This document shows positions 16,762 through 27,492 of a stretch of 64,000 nt of DNA, piece by piece; position 1 is the stretch's first letter, and the number at the start of each line of letters is the position of its first letter. Made by a program: the position numbers and the translations under genes. The stretch is from Ustilago trichophora (Eukaryota; Basidiomycota; Ustilaginomycetes; Ustilaginales; Ustilaginaceae), in the NCBI GenBank assembly GCA_900323505.1, contig OOIN01000042.1, positions 1-64,000 on the forward strand. Direction: 5' to 3'. Under the pieces are notes generated by a model, which was not told where the DNA came from, made no database searches, and saw only the letters and a program-made list of their open reading frames with translations.

Positions 16762-17945
16762 TCACATCGAGAAAAGCAACGAGTGGAGAAAGACCACGCA
16801 GATGGCCAAAAGCGAAACGGATACACCGAAAGGTTGCCGGGTTACGCCGCCGTTAGCATTGGAAACGCCCGAGTTCGAGTCTCCGTTGCCCTTCCACAGC
16901 TCTGGATTGCGAACCGAGTCTGCATTGATAAAGGGCTCGATCTGAGACATCCACAGCAGCCAGCTGCGCAGGTAATTGTCACCAGTCTTGGTAGCAGCCA
17001 AAGGAAGCAGCTGAGGGACTGAACCGTTGGTAGAGGCCAGAAAGGACGAATGATACTGAACCCTGGCGTTCTTAGCAGCTTGAACGAAGCGAAAGACTGT
17101 CTCGGGCACAGTAGTGCCCACCACCGTCGCTCCGTCGTTACGCATAAGGACCAAGGGTCGGAAGCCATCCGTTTCGTTGACGGTGTGTACAGCCGCATCC
17201 GAGGGTCCAAACTTTTGAGCGAGCTCATAGCCCTTGATGGTGTTGTCGACAGCCACAGAAGTCGTACGAGGTTCGGCGTCGAAAACATCAAAAACAGGAG
17301 CTGGATGTGCGCCCATGAAGGCGGTGCCCGATGTAGCAGCGTAGAATCCCGTGAGGTCGGCCGTTGTCGCTGCTGAAGAGGTAATGTTGGTAGTATTGGT
17401 TGGAAAGAGTGACCAGGGAAGCAACTGTTCAGCGCGGTAGTAGGCGATGCTGCTCACGGTCGTGTTTGGAAACCTTTGATAGATGGAAGAATGGATAAAG
17501 ATCTCTGCGGGTCGAAGAGGAGGTGCATAGCCGGACAAGGCAGCTGAAGTGACAACAGAGTCGTTGATTCTTACGACAGCAATGTCGGCGGGAGTGATTT
17601 GTGCTGCAGTGCTGCTACCGCCCGTGATGAGGAAAGTCGTGTTCGGCGAAAGGGGGTCGCGGATCGAGATGTGACCTGGAGAGTCATCGGCGATGCCCTG
17701 GTAGGCCAGAATGCGAGAGGCGTTGACGAGCTGGTTCACAGCGAGCTGGCGAGGAGTAAGCTTGGGTAGACTGTTGAAAGTGAAGGAAGAGAGTGCTTCA
17801 ACATTAGCAATGCGTAAAGTCGATCCCACCATTTTCAGATCCGATGTGACCTGCAAAAAGAAGCTGAGACTTACGATTGCGATGCAGTGAGCGTGAAGAC
17901 TACTGCGAGTAGCGCAAACAGCCAAGAGAGGAGAGAGAATCTCAT
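16762..17945 (-). CDS. Secreted class II aldolase/adducin-like protein, metal ligands lost
   Basis: Exon 1 is 17945-17875 and exon 2 is 17770-16762. A 104-nt intron with donor GTAAGT, branch-like GCTAAT and acceptor CAACAG restores SQSLPKLTPRQLAV. The protein has 359 residues. It starts with a signal peptide (MRFSLLSWLFALLAVVFTLT) and ends with a hydrophobic GPI-type tail (VSVSLLAICVVFLHSLLFSM). The fold is recognised from DDSPGHISIRDP, the IHSSIYQRFPN helix, AHPAPVFDV and LVLMRNDGATVVG. In active class II aldolases, zinc is held by an HxH pair and a His in the MRGHG segment. Here those places read SIAYYR and MRNDG, so the metal site is gone. Many NxT/S sequons fit secretion. A binding or structural role is more likely than catalysis. 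Confidence 0.75.
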
Positions 17946-18760
17946 GTTGCAAAAGTTTCGAGTTTTAGTGGCAGCAGAGGGATCAGGGTTTTGAAAAAAC
18001 CGACAGGGTGGCGATGGGCTGCGCAAGGGGCGAGGCAACCGGTTCTTATAACATGAGTTAAACACCAGAAACAGTACTCGAGCGCACCTTGTTTAGCTGT
18101 TCACTGAGTATCGCTGGCATTCACTTGTGACAGAGCACCTCGTCCACAAACTTGTAGCACTGCTCAGTCGTGAGACAGTACCACTTCTGCTCTTTCCCGT
18201 ACTTGCTTTGCACTCAGTGGGAAGAGCTACACTTGTCGAATTGCGTATTCGGCTGTTCCGGTGATCTTTCTGAATCTTCGGACGTGCCGTGCTCGTTGGA
18301 CATTATGCAGAAAACTTCAAGCATCCGGGAGGACCGACATGTAGGATTGAGATGGGTCCAGGAAACAACGGCCACCGTATCACTGTGGGGACGGTACTCT
18401 GGGACCACAGACTGGTGCGCAGTCAAAACAGCTCGGAGCATCCTAAACGTCTGTTGAGACTGGGCGGTGCCGGGTCGGGCCAGGATAATGTTGGATGGCA
18501 CGGAGCTGTGCGACACCGTGAGAAAGTGCAAGGCAGATCGAGGCGGATGCGTCCGATGCAACACAAGCGCGGTGCAATGGATAATTCAAAGGAGCGTTCG
18601 GCGGGCAAAATGGGACGGTTAGGCTGCTGTCTTGGCCATTCGGTGTGTCGAAACAGCTTTTCGCTGACTTTCGAGAACAAAGCTGATTGCAAGACTTATG
18701 CGAGATAACTACATCGGCAATGAATGGTTGACGAATCCGGACTCAGAGCTTTTTACAGGT
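17946..18760. other. Intergenic region between the aldolase-like gene and its upstream neighbour
   Basis: This holds the promoter of the aldolase-like gene and the 3' region of the next minus-strand gene. Its small frames have no domain or splice support. Confidence 0.5.
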
Positions 18761-19724
18761 TCAAGTGCGAGACTTTCCATCAGGCTGCCCCTTGAAGCCA
18801 CCCTCGTGGGAACCACCGTGGTGAAGCGGCTGCCGTTTGCCCTCGTCTGGGTTGAACTGGGCCGACCTGGTGTTTGCGCCCCAAACCTTCTGGCTTCTGT
18901 CCTCGGGATGAATAGCGTCAGCGCCTGCACCCGGCTGGTTTGCACCGTCAGCCATGGCGTGAACATCCGGGTGGGGCTCAGCCGCTTTCGTACTTGCGTT
19001 TGTCACCGTTGAAGAAGGCGTAGCACCCTCGTTCGGAGAAGGCATTTCAGAGGGGTTCCTAGAGTCGATTGGAGCGTTCTCCGTCGTGTACCCTGGATGC
19101 TGGCTCAAGCTTCCCTTTGCGCTCTTGGCCGGGCTAGATCGCTCTGCCTGGGTAGGTTGCTGTGCGTATCTTTGCGAGAAAGTGCTGAAAGACTTCTTGT
19201 CGCCACCACCAAAGATCGACTCGGCTGCGTTCTTTGCGATTTGACCCACGCGCTTGGTGGTACGTGTTTCGGCAGCTTCCTCCGAGCCAGTGAGATGTTC
19301 CCCATCTGCTCGATCGCCTCGACCGCGATGGTCGGCAAAGGCTCCTTCATGACCACGCGGAGACTCGGGCTCAGGCTGCTGTCGATCAGCATTGGGTCGG
19401 TTAGGGTAAGGGTCGTTGAACGCTTTTAGCTTCTGTTGCACTCCTGGGTAGTGCGGGTCGTCGCCTGGCAAATGATATCAGCATCGTGAATGGTGTAAGA
19501 GAGTGTCAGATCACGTTCACAAGAGGAAAAAAAAACGGCTGGTGGATTGAAGTGCTTCACTTACGACCATCGTCAAACTTGCCTTTATCACCCTTGTGAG
19601 CTGTAGGACCCTCGCGTTTGGGTTGAGGCGTGGCATTGAAGCTTCGGGTGGTTGCCGAGAAGGCTCGACGAGTGTTAGATGAGAGCACTGCTGTTCTTCG
19701 AAGGATTGTCTGGTTGGCGATCAT
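18761..19724 (-). CDS. Unknown protein with mitochondrial presequence
   Basis: There are two exons, 19724-19565 and 19464-18761, joined by a GTAAGT donor and a CCAG acceptor in phase 1, giving 287 residues. The N-terminus (MIANQTILRRTAVLSSNTRR then AFSATTR) is a typical mitochondrial targeting sequence: basic, no acids, with a likely processing site after the RAFSAT-type motif. The rest is low in hydrophobics and rich in Pro, Gly, His, Asp and Glu, with a KAFNDPYPNRPN block and Gly/His-rich C-terminus, so it is likely disordered in the matrix. I do not recognise a family. Confidence 0.65.
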
Positions 19725-20682
19725 TGTGATGTAAAAGGTGGTACCGTGGAAAAGGTTACGGAAGATGGTGGTGGAGTCTGAAGAAATGTAGACCTGCAGG
19801 ATGCTTTCAAGGTAGCATTGGGTGGTACGATCGGACTTGCACCACGAAGTGGAGGAATGCAAGCAGCTTCAGAACGGATTGCCTCTCTTGTCTGGTGTTG
19901 GAGAGTGGTACTGTGGAGAATATTGGTAATCATGCCTTTCCACTCTGCTTTTTTTGGCTGCGGCGCTACAGTGCAGGCTTGGTCGAGATGCGCACGGGCA
20001 GGGGCGGCTACGGTGAAAGGCTCTCATTCAGTTTCCATTGCAAACAGAGACTTCACGCCAGTGTCGAGGAGGGACGATGTCACGTCAAGCATCTGTCAAA
20101 GCGCATCTTGCATGGCGCTTTGCAGCCATTCAGGTGCATGATGAGTCTATTGAGTGCCACAACATGCAGATCGAGATTCAGAGCAGGCAAGATGTCCGAA
20201 CAAAACTGACAGCTGAGGCAGTATGTCATGGCGCGTCCCGATCAAGATGAGGTGCCTCCATCGGGACACCTGATCAGATCGGTCATGGGCGCGTCGGAAT
20301 CAGCGTGACTAATCACAGTTCTTTTTTTTCTTTTTTGAATTGAGCTCAAGAAGAGAGAGAAAATTTCGCGGCAAGAGAGAGAGAGAGTGTGCCGGTGGGG
20401 ACCTTTTTTTTTGCTGTCAAGCCAGGAGAAGGCTTTCCGTCTTTCTCGTGGGAAGAAAGTGGATGCAAGCTCCACCAGCCAAAAAAAAACAGCAGCTTGC
20501 ATGTTTAACCAATTGCTTTCGTGCTTCCTTCTTTCCTTCCCCACCATCACCCCAACTCTTTCTTCCTCGTTTCACCTTTTCGTACTCAGACCCGTGATCC
20601 CTGCTTCACACCTGGCGTGAGGTCTCTTCTTGCTTTCTCACCACACCAACTACTTCCATACATCACCGCCATCACCGCAACC
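19725..20682. other. Divergent promoter region upstream of SNU13
   Basis: No gene is seen. There are GA runs around 20375-20390 and short A/T homopolymers near the SNU13 start. Confidence 0.5.
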
Positions 20683-21169
20683 ATGTCGGCTCCCAACCCC
20701 AAGGCTTTCCCCCTGGCCGATGCCACCCTGACCAACCAGATCCTTGACCTCATCCAACAGGCTTCCCACTACAAGCAGCTCAAGAAGGGTGCCAACGAGG
20801 CCACCAAGACTCTTAACCGTGGTATCTGCGAGTTCATCGTCATGGCCGCTGACGTCGAGCCCATCGAGATTGTCCTTCACCTCCCCCTCCTCTGCGAGGA
20901 CAAGAACGTGCCTTATGTGTTTGTACCAAGCAAGACTGCTCTCGGCCGTGCTTGTGGCGTTAGCCGCCCCGTCGTCTCGTGCTCCGTCACCACCAACGAG
21001 GCCAGGGAGCTTCAGAGCCAGATCCAGACCGTTAAGCTTGCTGTAAGTCTTACCCTTGCTTCGATACTCTTTCTGTTTCGCGTACTGTCGCTGACCTCAA
21101 GTCTCTTATCTGCTTTCTTTTTCTCGCCTTGGTCCATCATTGCAACAGATCGAGCGTCTTCTCATTTGA
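20683..21169 (+). CDS. SNU13: SNU13 / 15.5K RNA-binding protein of U4 snRNP and box C/D snoRNPs
   Basis: There are two exons, 20683-21042 and 21149-21169. The second codes only the last six residues (IERLLI) plus stop, and the joined protein has 126 residues, the usual length for Snu13. It is an L7Ae/Gar-type RNA-binding fold: [20 protein letters not shown] contains the kink-turn binding helix, followed by [20 protein letters not shown] and [20 protein letters not shown]. It binds the K-turn of U4 snRNA in the tri-snRNP and of box C/D snoRNAs in the nucleolus. The start ATG in ACCATGTCG follows a pyrimidine-rich leader. Confidence 0.97.
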
Positions 21170-21409
21170 ATGGCTGCAGCATCGGTCGGGTCTTATGCGT
21201 GGGCGACTGACTTGGACGCAAACTCGCTCCATCGCCGTTCCGCTTCTCATCAACCCGCATCTGTATCACTAGCATTTTTTTATCCTTGCTGAATGAAAAT
21301 TCTCACACACGCATTGCAAGACTTTCAAATGGTTCAGTCTCTCGTGAGATCATTTTGTTTCGAAGAAGGGAAGGGAGGGAGGTAAACAGTATCAAGTTGC
21401 GACGTGGGT

Positions 21410-24400
21410 TCAATAGTCAAAGGTGGCCTCGAGCTCAGTCGTTGTGTTGAGCTGGAGTTGACGCAATTTTTCGATAAGCGGTTCCGAATCCTGGCCATCT
21501 TTCTCATCTTTGTTGGATGCAAAGTCATCGAGGGAAACCCCTTGGACGAGACGGCGCAGATTGCGCACGGCTCTGCGCATGAGTTTCCGCCTCTCCTTCG
21601 TCTGGCTGTCGACAATCGCAGCCCTGTTGGTGTTGACCATCTGCTCCGTCATCGCCACCCTGTGCGCCCTTTCGAGGAACTCGGCGCCGAAACAGCCCAT
21701 CATCCTCGCAACCTGCAAGCTGTAATGCGTGTTGAGGCCTGGTCCAAGGTGCAGTTTGTGATGGAAAACCAGACCCACGGTGTCGTTCTTCTGCATGGTG
21801 CTCACCTGCAGGTGCTGGCAGACGACACCTTCTTTGACATCGAGGCCGTCAACAAGCTCGCCAAAGTGTGTAGCGAAAAAGACGGTGCTGCCATTTTCGC
21901 TGATCATCTCTTCAATGATAGCAGTAGCGACCGCGCAGCCTTCGTCGGGGCTGGTGCCTCGGCCCATTTCATCGAGAATCACCAGCGATCGGGGGGTGCC
22001 AACGCTGAGGATAAACGCAGAGGTGCGCATCTCTGCTGCAAAAGTAGAAAGGTTTTGAGTTGCATCGTCTTCGTGCGTAAGTAGGCTGAGGATCGCATCG
22101 GGAATCGGTAGAGTGGCACGTGTTGCAGGGACAAAGCATCCTATGCCAGCCAAGACGGTGATCAGTGCGATCTGGCGAAGGAAGGTGCTCTTGCCAGACA
22201 TGTTGGGACCCGTGACAAGACAGACTCGCTCGCCGGGTGCCAGATAGATATCGTTGGGCACAAACTCTGTTCGACGACGTGTCACGACACTATTCACGCC
22301 CATGGAGATGATGTCGACCCGATCAAGAATTGGATGGCGTGCGTTGCGGATGTCGATCCTATCGCCAAAGGTCGGGCGAACGTATGCGTTGGCTTCAGAG
22401 ACGCGGGCAAAGCTGATGATCATGTCCAAAAGCGAGAGCGCTTCCGATACCTGCGAATCGGCGTCAGACCGTGCAGCAATGTCAGTGGGATGTCCCTGGC
22501 GCAAACGATACTCGGAACGCCACTTGCCTTGTACAGAGGTCCCACCTGAACGAGAATCTCCTCGATCAGCTCCTCGATGATCACCTCGGACATTGTGCAC
22601 ACCTCGTTCATCGAATCCGCCAACCGAGCATTGAGCTTCTTCTGTGGGCTTGCATGGATCTGCGTCAGCATCTTCACGCCTCATTGGATAGAAGAGTCCA
22701 AAGGTACTCACAAGAGCCACTGTCATCATAGTGACAAGCTGACCGCTTTTGGCCCTTGTCACATTAGTGAAGTGTGGTGGGATTCGGTCCATCTGGGAGC
22801 GGTCCAGTCTGGTTTGGAACTGTTCAAACGCCCGTGTAAGTTTTGCCTTCTTGCTGAGGGGTCATGGTTTCCCGTGCAGCTGCTACTCACCAAGAAGCCG
22901 TTTGCAATCATCTTGAGTGAAAGATTGAGACCTGATTCGCCTGTGTTACAGAAAGGGCGTTGGAGCGGGCGAGATTGCAGATCAGAGACCTCGATCTCCT
23001 CAGCTCGAGGTCTAAGAAAGACTCACGGCTCTCCCGTTCGCAAAGCCCTTGAATATCCCTGCAAGCAAGATGAAACCTCATCATTGAAGTTAGCAGGACA
23101 GCATGCGTCCGAATTCGAGGCAGATGGTTGAAGGAAATTCCTCACTCTATGTTCTCGTTGTAGGTCTCTCTCGCGACATCGAGCAAAGGGCTGCGTTCTG
23201 CTCGGACTGCATACTGGAGTCCGGGAAACAAGAACAGCAAGGTGATGTTCAGGCCCGCTAGCACATGCTCGGTGCGTCTCCAGATCGTTGCCCGGCTCAC
23301 CATCTGCGCATTTCGAGAGCCCAGCCCGCCCTTTGCGTGCAAGACATCTTCGTCTATGGTGCTCTGAATCGACTCGCTGATTGCGTCAAGCTGCTCGGCC
23401 TCAAGAAACTGTAATGTGGCAGCTCCACAAAGGTTTGAGGGTCAGTACAACTGTTCTCGATGACAGAGGAGAGTAAGGACGTCTTTCTTACCCCTGAGAC
23501 GGCTTGTAGTAGACCGCTGGACGAATTTTGAAGGGCGGCGCGAACTTAATTTTTTCGGAAAAAAATAAGGCGTAGAAAATCTGTTTAGCGTAAACATCAT
23601 CCGGTCTTGTCATCTTTCTAACCAAAGATGTCTTACCAGGTGAAAGCGATTGCAGTAGAGTCCGCAGGCTAAAGATGCTGCTTATTTTCTTTTCAGTGTC
23701 GACCCGTGTCGCTGTCTCGCGCCTCACGGGGACAGAGAGAGTATGGAGGAGCTTGTCCAGGTCGATCGACTTATCGCGGATCGGCATCAGGCTCTCACGG
23801 ATGGCAAAGAGCCTTTCCTGAAGGACAGAAATGTGAGCGGTTGCTGTCAGCTGAGGAGCTTGTGGTATGAGAGCGGATCAACGGCACTCTTACCTCGTTT
23901 CGGAGGCATTCGGCCACCGCCTCCTGACGCGCTGCTATGGCATCGAGATCTGTGATTGTAAGACAAAGCGTAAGCGAGACTGAATACTGTAGAGTAGGAT
24001 GATAAGCAGCCCTATCGCCACTCACCGGTAAGTGGCTGAAGAATATTCATCTTGAGCAGTCGTTTCCCCATGGGAGAAGCGCAATGGTCCAATAGGCCTG
24101 TGGAGAAGGTATGGTTGCAATATGAGTGATGTGTGGGATAATTTGCTCGCCTGCGCTGATGAAACTTGCCGTGAAGTGAGTCTTTCGACTTGGAATCAAT
24201 CAGATTTCGAACAAGCTCAAGGTCGTGCGCAGTATTGCTGTTGATCAAAATTGTGCCTGTTGTCCAGTGATTAAAGGCTGTAGCTGATGAGTGCAACGTT
24301 CAATGATCGCCAGACTGAACAGTCTAGAGGCATACCATCGGGAACCACAAAGCGAATGCGTAGCGACTTGGGTGTGAACACTCGGTTGAAATGATGTGTG

Positions 24401-25888
24401 TAATAGCTGTTGGTGCATACAGATCGGAGACAGGGTATGTCAGAGAGGACGAGGCGTCTACGTTGCAAAGATGTGTACGCTCACTTACTCGAAGAGCCCA
24501 GCAATTGCAGAGAGCAGAAAAAACTTGTTGGCGACCGCCACAAGAATGGCTGCTCTGGTAGATGCTTTCGCGCTCAAATCGAGGGACATTTGGCCTGTTT
24601 GAGGACGGCCTGTTTGAGGACGGGACGAGGTCGGACGCTGCGATTGTTGACTGTGCGCAGAGCGCTCTTGTGAAGGTACCAGCGGGAAGCCTTCATCAAT
24701 CTCCTTAATCACCTCGGTGTCGTCCACCAAGAGACGGTCGAGATAACGAGCGCCTGGAAGCATAAAACCTATAGTCAGCGATGGCCGCAAGATGAGAGTC
24801 GGATCAAGGCCATGATGTCTCGCCTGATTTTGTAGCGGTAGGCCAAATACTGAACGATGCGTGCTCACCTTCCTGGTAATTCCAATGTCTACGCGGGAAA
24901 CTTTGAGCTTCAATGCCAAAGAGCTCCTCCAAGCAGCGTGTGAGGATTGACTTGCTACTCGTTTGTGAGGCAGAGTCATCGGCCGAGCTGGTCCCTTGGT
25001 CGTTTGACTTTCTGAAACGTTTCGTGGCACGGCTCGCGGATGCTGAAGTCGTGCTTTTGAAGCTTTCTTTGCCCGTGGCTGGCACGAGCAAGATGCCGGG
25101 CGGATACATAGATAGGTGGTGGATCGTTCGAACATAGGTTGGAGTGTCGGCAAATTGAGTGATGACGCAAAGTCCTATGAAGCACCACGTTGATCAATAT
25201 CGAAATGGTGAGATCATCACTCAGTCAGCTGCTTTGGGCTTCATAAATTTACGGTGACTCAATGGTGATCTGTTGACGACATACCTGTCTCTCTCTCGAT
25301 CGATGCAATGCCCACCTCTCGTCCGGTCCCACGGTTCTCGAGAATTGCACAGACATAATTGCCGACAGAACCATCTGCTGTGACAAGCCTGCTGCGGTTG
25401 TAGGAAGAGGCGGTAAATGGGCGAACTTGATCCTCGATCTGGTCCGATACAGGAGGTCCCGCAACGCGCATTGAATGGCTCGTCATCCCGTCCGATCGCA
25501 TTTCTGTCCGGCCGAGGGATGTCTGGTGGCCCCTCAAATATCTCGGTGTGCCCTGCGAGCTTTCGAGGAACTCTCGAGGCGACGGGCCGTGCTTGGCAAG
25601 CCAATCTACGGGTGGAGTCGAATCTCTGCCTCGAATTCTGTAGAGTGGGTCTGGGTCGTCGCGTTGCGGTGTAAAGAGCCGAACAAAAGATGGTGTCGAT
25701 GCCCGAGACGTAGCTGGTTGGAGCTGCTGAGACTGGAGGCCATGTGGCATTGGTGTGACGCCAGGGATGCGGAAGCTCGAGGTAGAAGAGGCGACAGAGG
25801 CAGCGGTGCCCGGAGGGCTGTCCGCTTGGACTTGGTCAGATCGCAAAATTTGCGGCGGTAGCCGGCTGGGATCACTGTTGGTCTGCAT
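21410..25888 (-). CDS. MSH4: MSH4, meiotic MutS homologue
   Basis: I could join 16 exons with consistent phase: 25888-25285, 25174-24869, 24753-24489, 24406-24336, 24256-24170, 24097-24026, 23949-23894, 23817-23637, 23544-23492, 23408-23301, 23213-23146, 23058-23027, 22940-22891, 22819-22712, 22671-22546 and 22450-21410, giving 1075 residues. The intron after 24170 uses a GC donor (GGCAAGTTT). Assignment to MSH4 rests on the connector block CAILENRGTGREVGIASIE, then LCVITQFADTPTYVRTIHHL, the lever segment CASPMGKRLLKMNILQPLT, SPLLDVARETYNENIE, and the ATPase with Walker A GPNMSGKSTFLRQ and Walker B LVILDEMGRGTS. It lacks the mismatch-reading N-terminal domain of MSH2, MSH3 and MSH6; its place is taken by a Ser/Pro-rich extension of about 190 residues. 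Msh4 pairs with Msh5 to stabilise crossover intermediates. Confidence 0.93.
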
Positions 25889-26151
25889 CTTTCTGTTGCA
25901 AGCTTTAAATGGCGGCCAAGAAGCTGTCGAGGAAATGGGAAAGGAAAGGAGCGCCCCCGAAAGTCGGCCAGTTTATATCTCTTTTGGAAGCATCGGTGCA
26001 TCCGAAGCTGTTCACACGGTTAACACAGTCGATTTCTCAGGGTCTCACAGATAGGACAACGACGCTTCGGAACAACCGAAAGAAGGACCCTTGGGTGAGA
26101 TGCAGCAAAAAGTTGAATTTGAAGGGTATGAATGGGATTTGAATCGGATAC

Positions 26152-27492
26152 TTAGACACGGAATACAAGTGCAACACCCTCATCGCCGGCTCCGACCAGC
26201 TTCCAGCCCTTGGAGTTGGCTGTGTTGGTATAGGCACCGATACCGCCCGTCTCTGCACCTTGGGTGAAACCGTCGTCCTTGCCCACCGCAAGCGCGAGGA
26301 CGCCGTCAGTGAAGCCTTGTTGTGTGGCCACACAGCCACCGGTCCTGGCATCCCAAGTCTTGATGGTATGGTCAGCCGAAGATGTCGAGAAGAGCGAGGT
26401 TCCAGGGTGAAGGGCGATACCAGTGATGGCGGCTTCGTGCATGACTTCGCAGCGCATCTTGGCCAGAGAAAGATCCCAGACGATGGCCTTGCCCTCGGTG
26501 GAAGCGGTAATGACGTGGCCGGTGCGGTTGCCGCTGCCGACATCGACAAATTGGATACCCTCGATGGACTCGCCCTCGGCGTGACCAGTTAGGGAGGCGA
26601 CAACGGAAGCAGCACCGCCATTGTCAAGAGCACCAATGTTGACGACGCGAACGTCACCAGCAGCACCGCCAATGACGACAACCCTGGCATCGGGCGAGAC
26701 GGAGAGCTGGGTGAGTCCACCATCGAGATGAGTCTGCACTTTGGAGACAACCTCTGCGCTTCTTGGGTCCCAGACGATGAGGGTTCCATCTTCGGATCCA
26801 GTGATGAGTCTCTTGCCATCGGGAGTGAAGCTTCCGCAAGAGACGGCGTCACTGTGGCCAGAGAAGACGTTCATGACGTTGCCGCTGGGAAGCTGCCACA
26901 TCCAAACGGTCGAGTCGGCACCACCTGCGGCAAGAACGCTACCCTTGGGGTGCCAGTCGATCCAGACGATTTCATCGGGGCCTTCAAGGTTGGTGAGGAA
27001 TTCCCATGTCTTGAAATCTTCGCCCCTCTTGCGCCAGACGCGAACCTTGCCGTCCATGCCACCAGTGGCAGCGAGATCACCAGCGGCGTTGAAGAGGGCC
27101 GAAGTGACACTGTCGGTGTGTCCGCCAAGACGAACCACATCAGACCCGTCCTGAGTGTTCCATATCCATCCACCGTCATCCTCACCACCGCTGAGTGCCA
27201 ATGGTGGGTTGGGGAAGGAAGGGTGCAACGAGACAGAGAAGACTGACTTGCGGTGCGAGTAGAATGCGGCTATCGAGTTGTCGACAAACTCTTCCTGACC
27301 AGGTCCAGAGCCCTCGCCTTGTTGCTGAGCGCCAGATTCGTCGTCGCTGTCGTCGTCCATAGGAATGTCGCCCTCTTCATCGTGCTCGGGAACGACCTCC
27401 TGGATGTCATCATTGGCGAGATCAGAGCCGTAGTCCTCGTCGTGGTCGTCGATGGCTTGTTCGGGGTCTTGATGGGGTTGAGTGGAGCTCAT
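26152..27492 (-). CDS. SQT1: WD40 protein SQT1/AAMP, ribosome assembly chaperone
   Basis: This is a 446-residue frame. The first 70 residues are very acidic (DEDYGSDLANDDIQEVVPEH and a DDDSDDESG run), followed by seven or eight WD repeats. Recognisable blades include GGHTDSVTSALFN, TGGMDGKVRVWRK, FSGHSDAVSCGSF with TGSEDGTLIVWDP, and STSSADHTIKTWD. The acidic N-terminus plus WD propeller is the layout of yeast Sqt1 and animal AAMP. In yeast the protein chaperones uL16 (Rpl10) during 60S subunit assembly. It is tandem with MSH4, 264 bp upstream on the same strand. The WD40 call is certain; the SQT1 assignment is by architecture and overall look. Confidence 0.82.
   Translation of the reverse strand: MSSTQPHQDPEQAIDDHDEDYGSDLANDDIQEVVPEHDEEGDIPMDDDSDDESGAQQQGEGSGPGQEEFVDNSIAAFYSHRKSVFSVSLHPSFPNPPLALSGGEDDGGWIWNTQDGSDVVRLGGHTDSVTSALFNAAGDLAATGGMDGKVRVWRKRGEDFKTWEFLTNLEGPDEIVWIDWHPKGSVLAAGGADSTVWMWQLPSGNVMNVFSGHSDAVSCGSFTPDGKRLITGSEDGTLIVWDPRSAEVVSKVQTHLDGGLTQLSVSPDARVVVIGGAAGDVRVVNIGALDNGGAASVVASLTGHAEGESIEGIQFVDVGSGNRTGHVITASTEGKAIVWDLSLAKMRCEVMHEAAITGIALHPGTSLFSTSSADHTIKTWDARTGGCVATQQGFTDGVLALAVGKDDGFTQGAETGGIGAYTNTANSKGWKLVGAGDEGVALVFRV

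Noticed and set aside
23550..23640. Reading MSH4 exon 8 through to SGG-like tail without an intron
   Set aside because: The read-through frame loses family similarity; splicing at GTAAGA (23636) to the acceptor at 23545 restores LSPVRAALQNSSSGLLQAVS.
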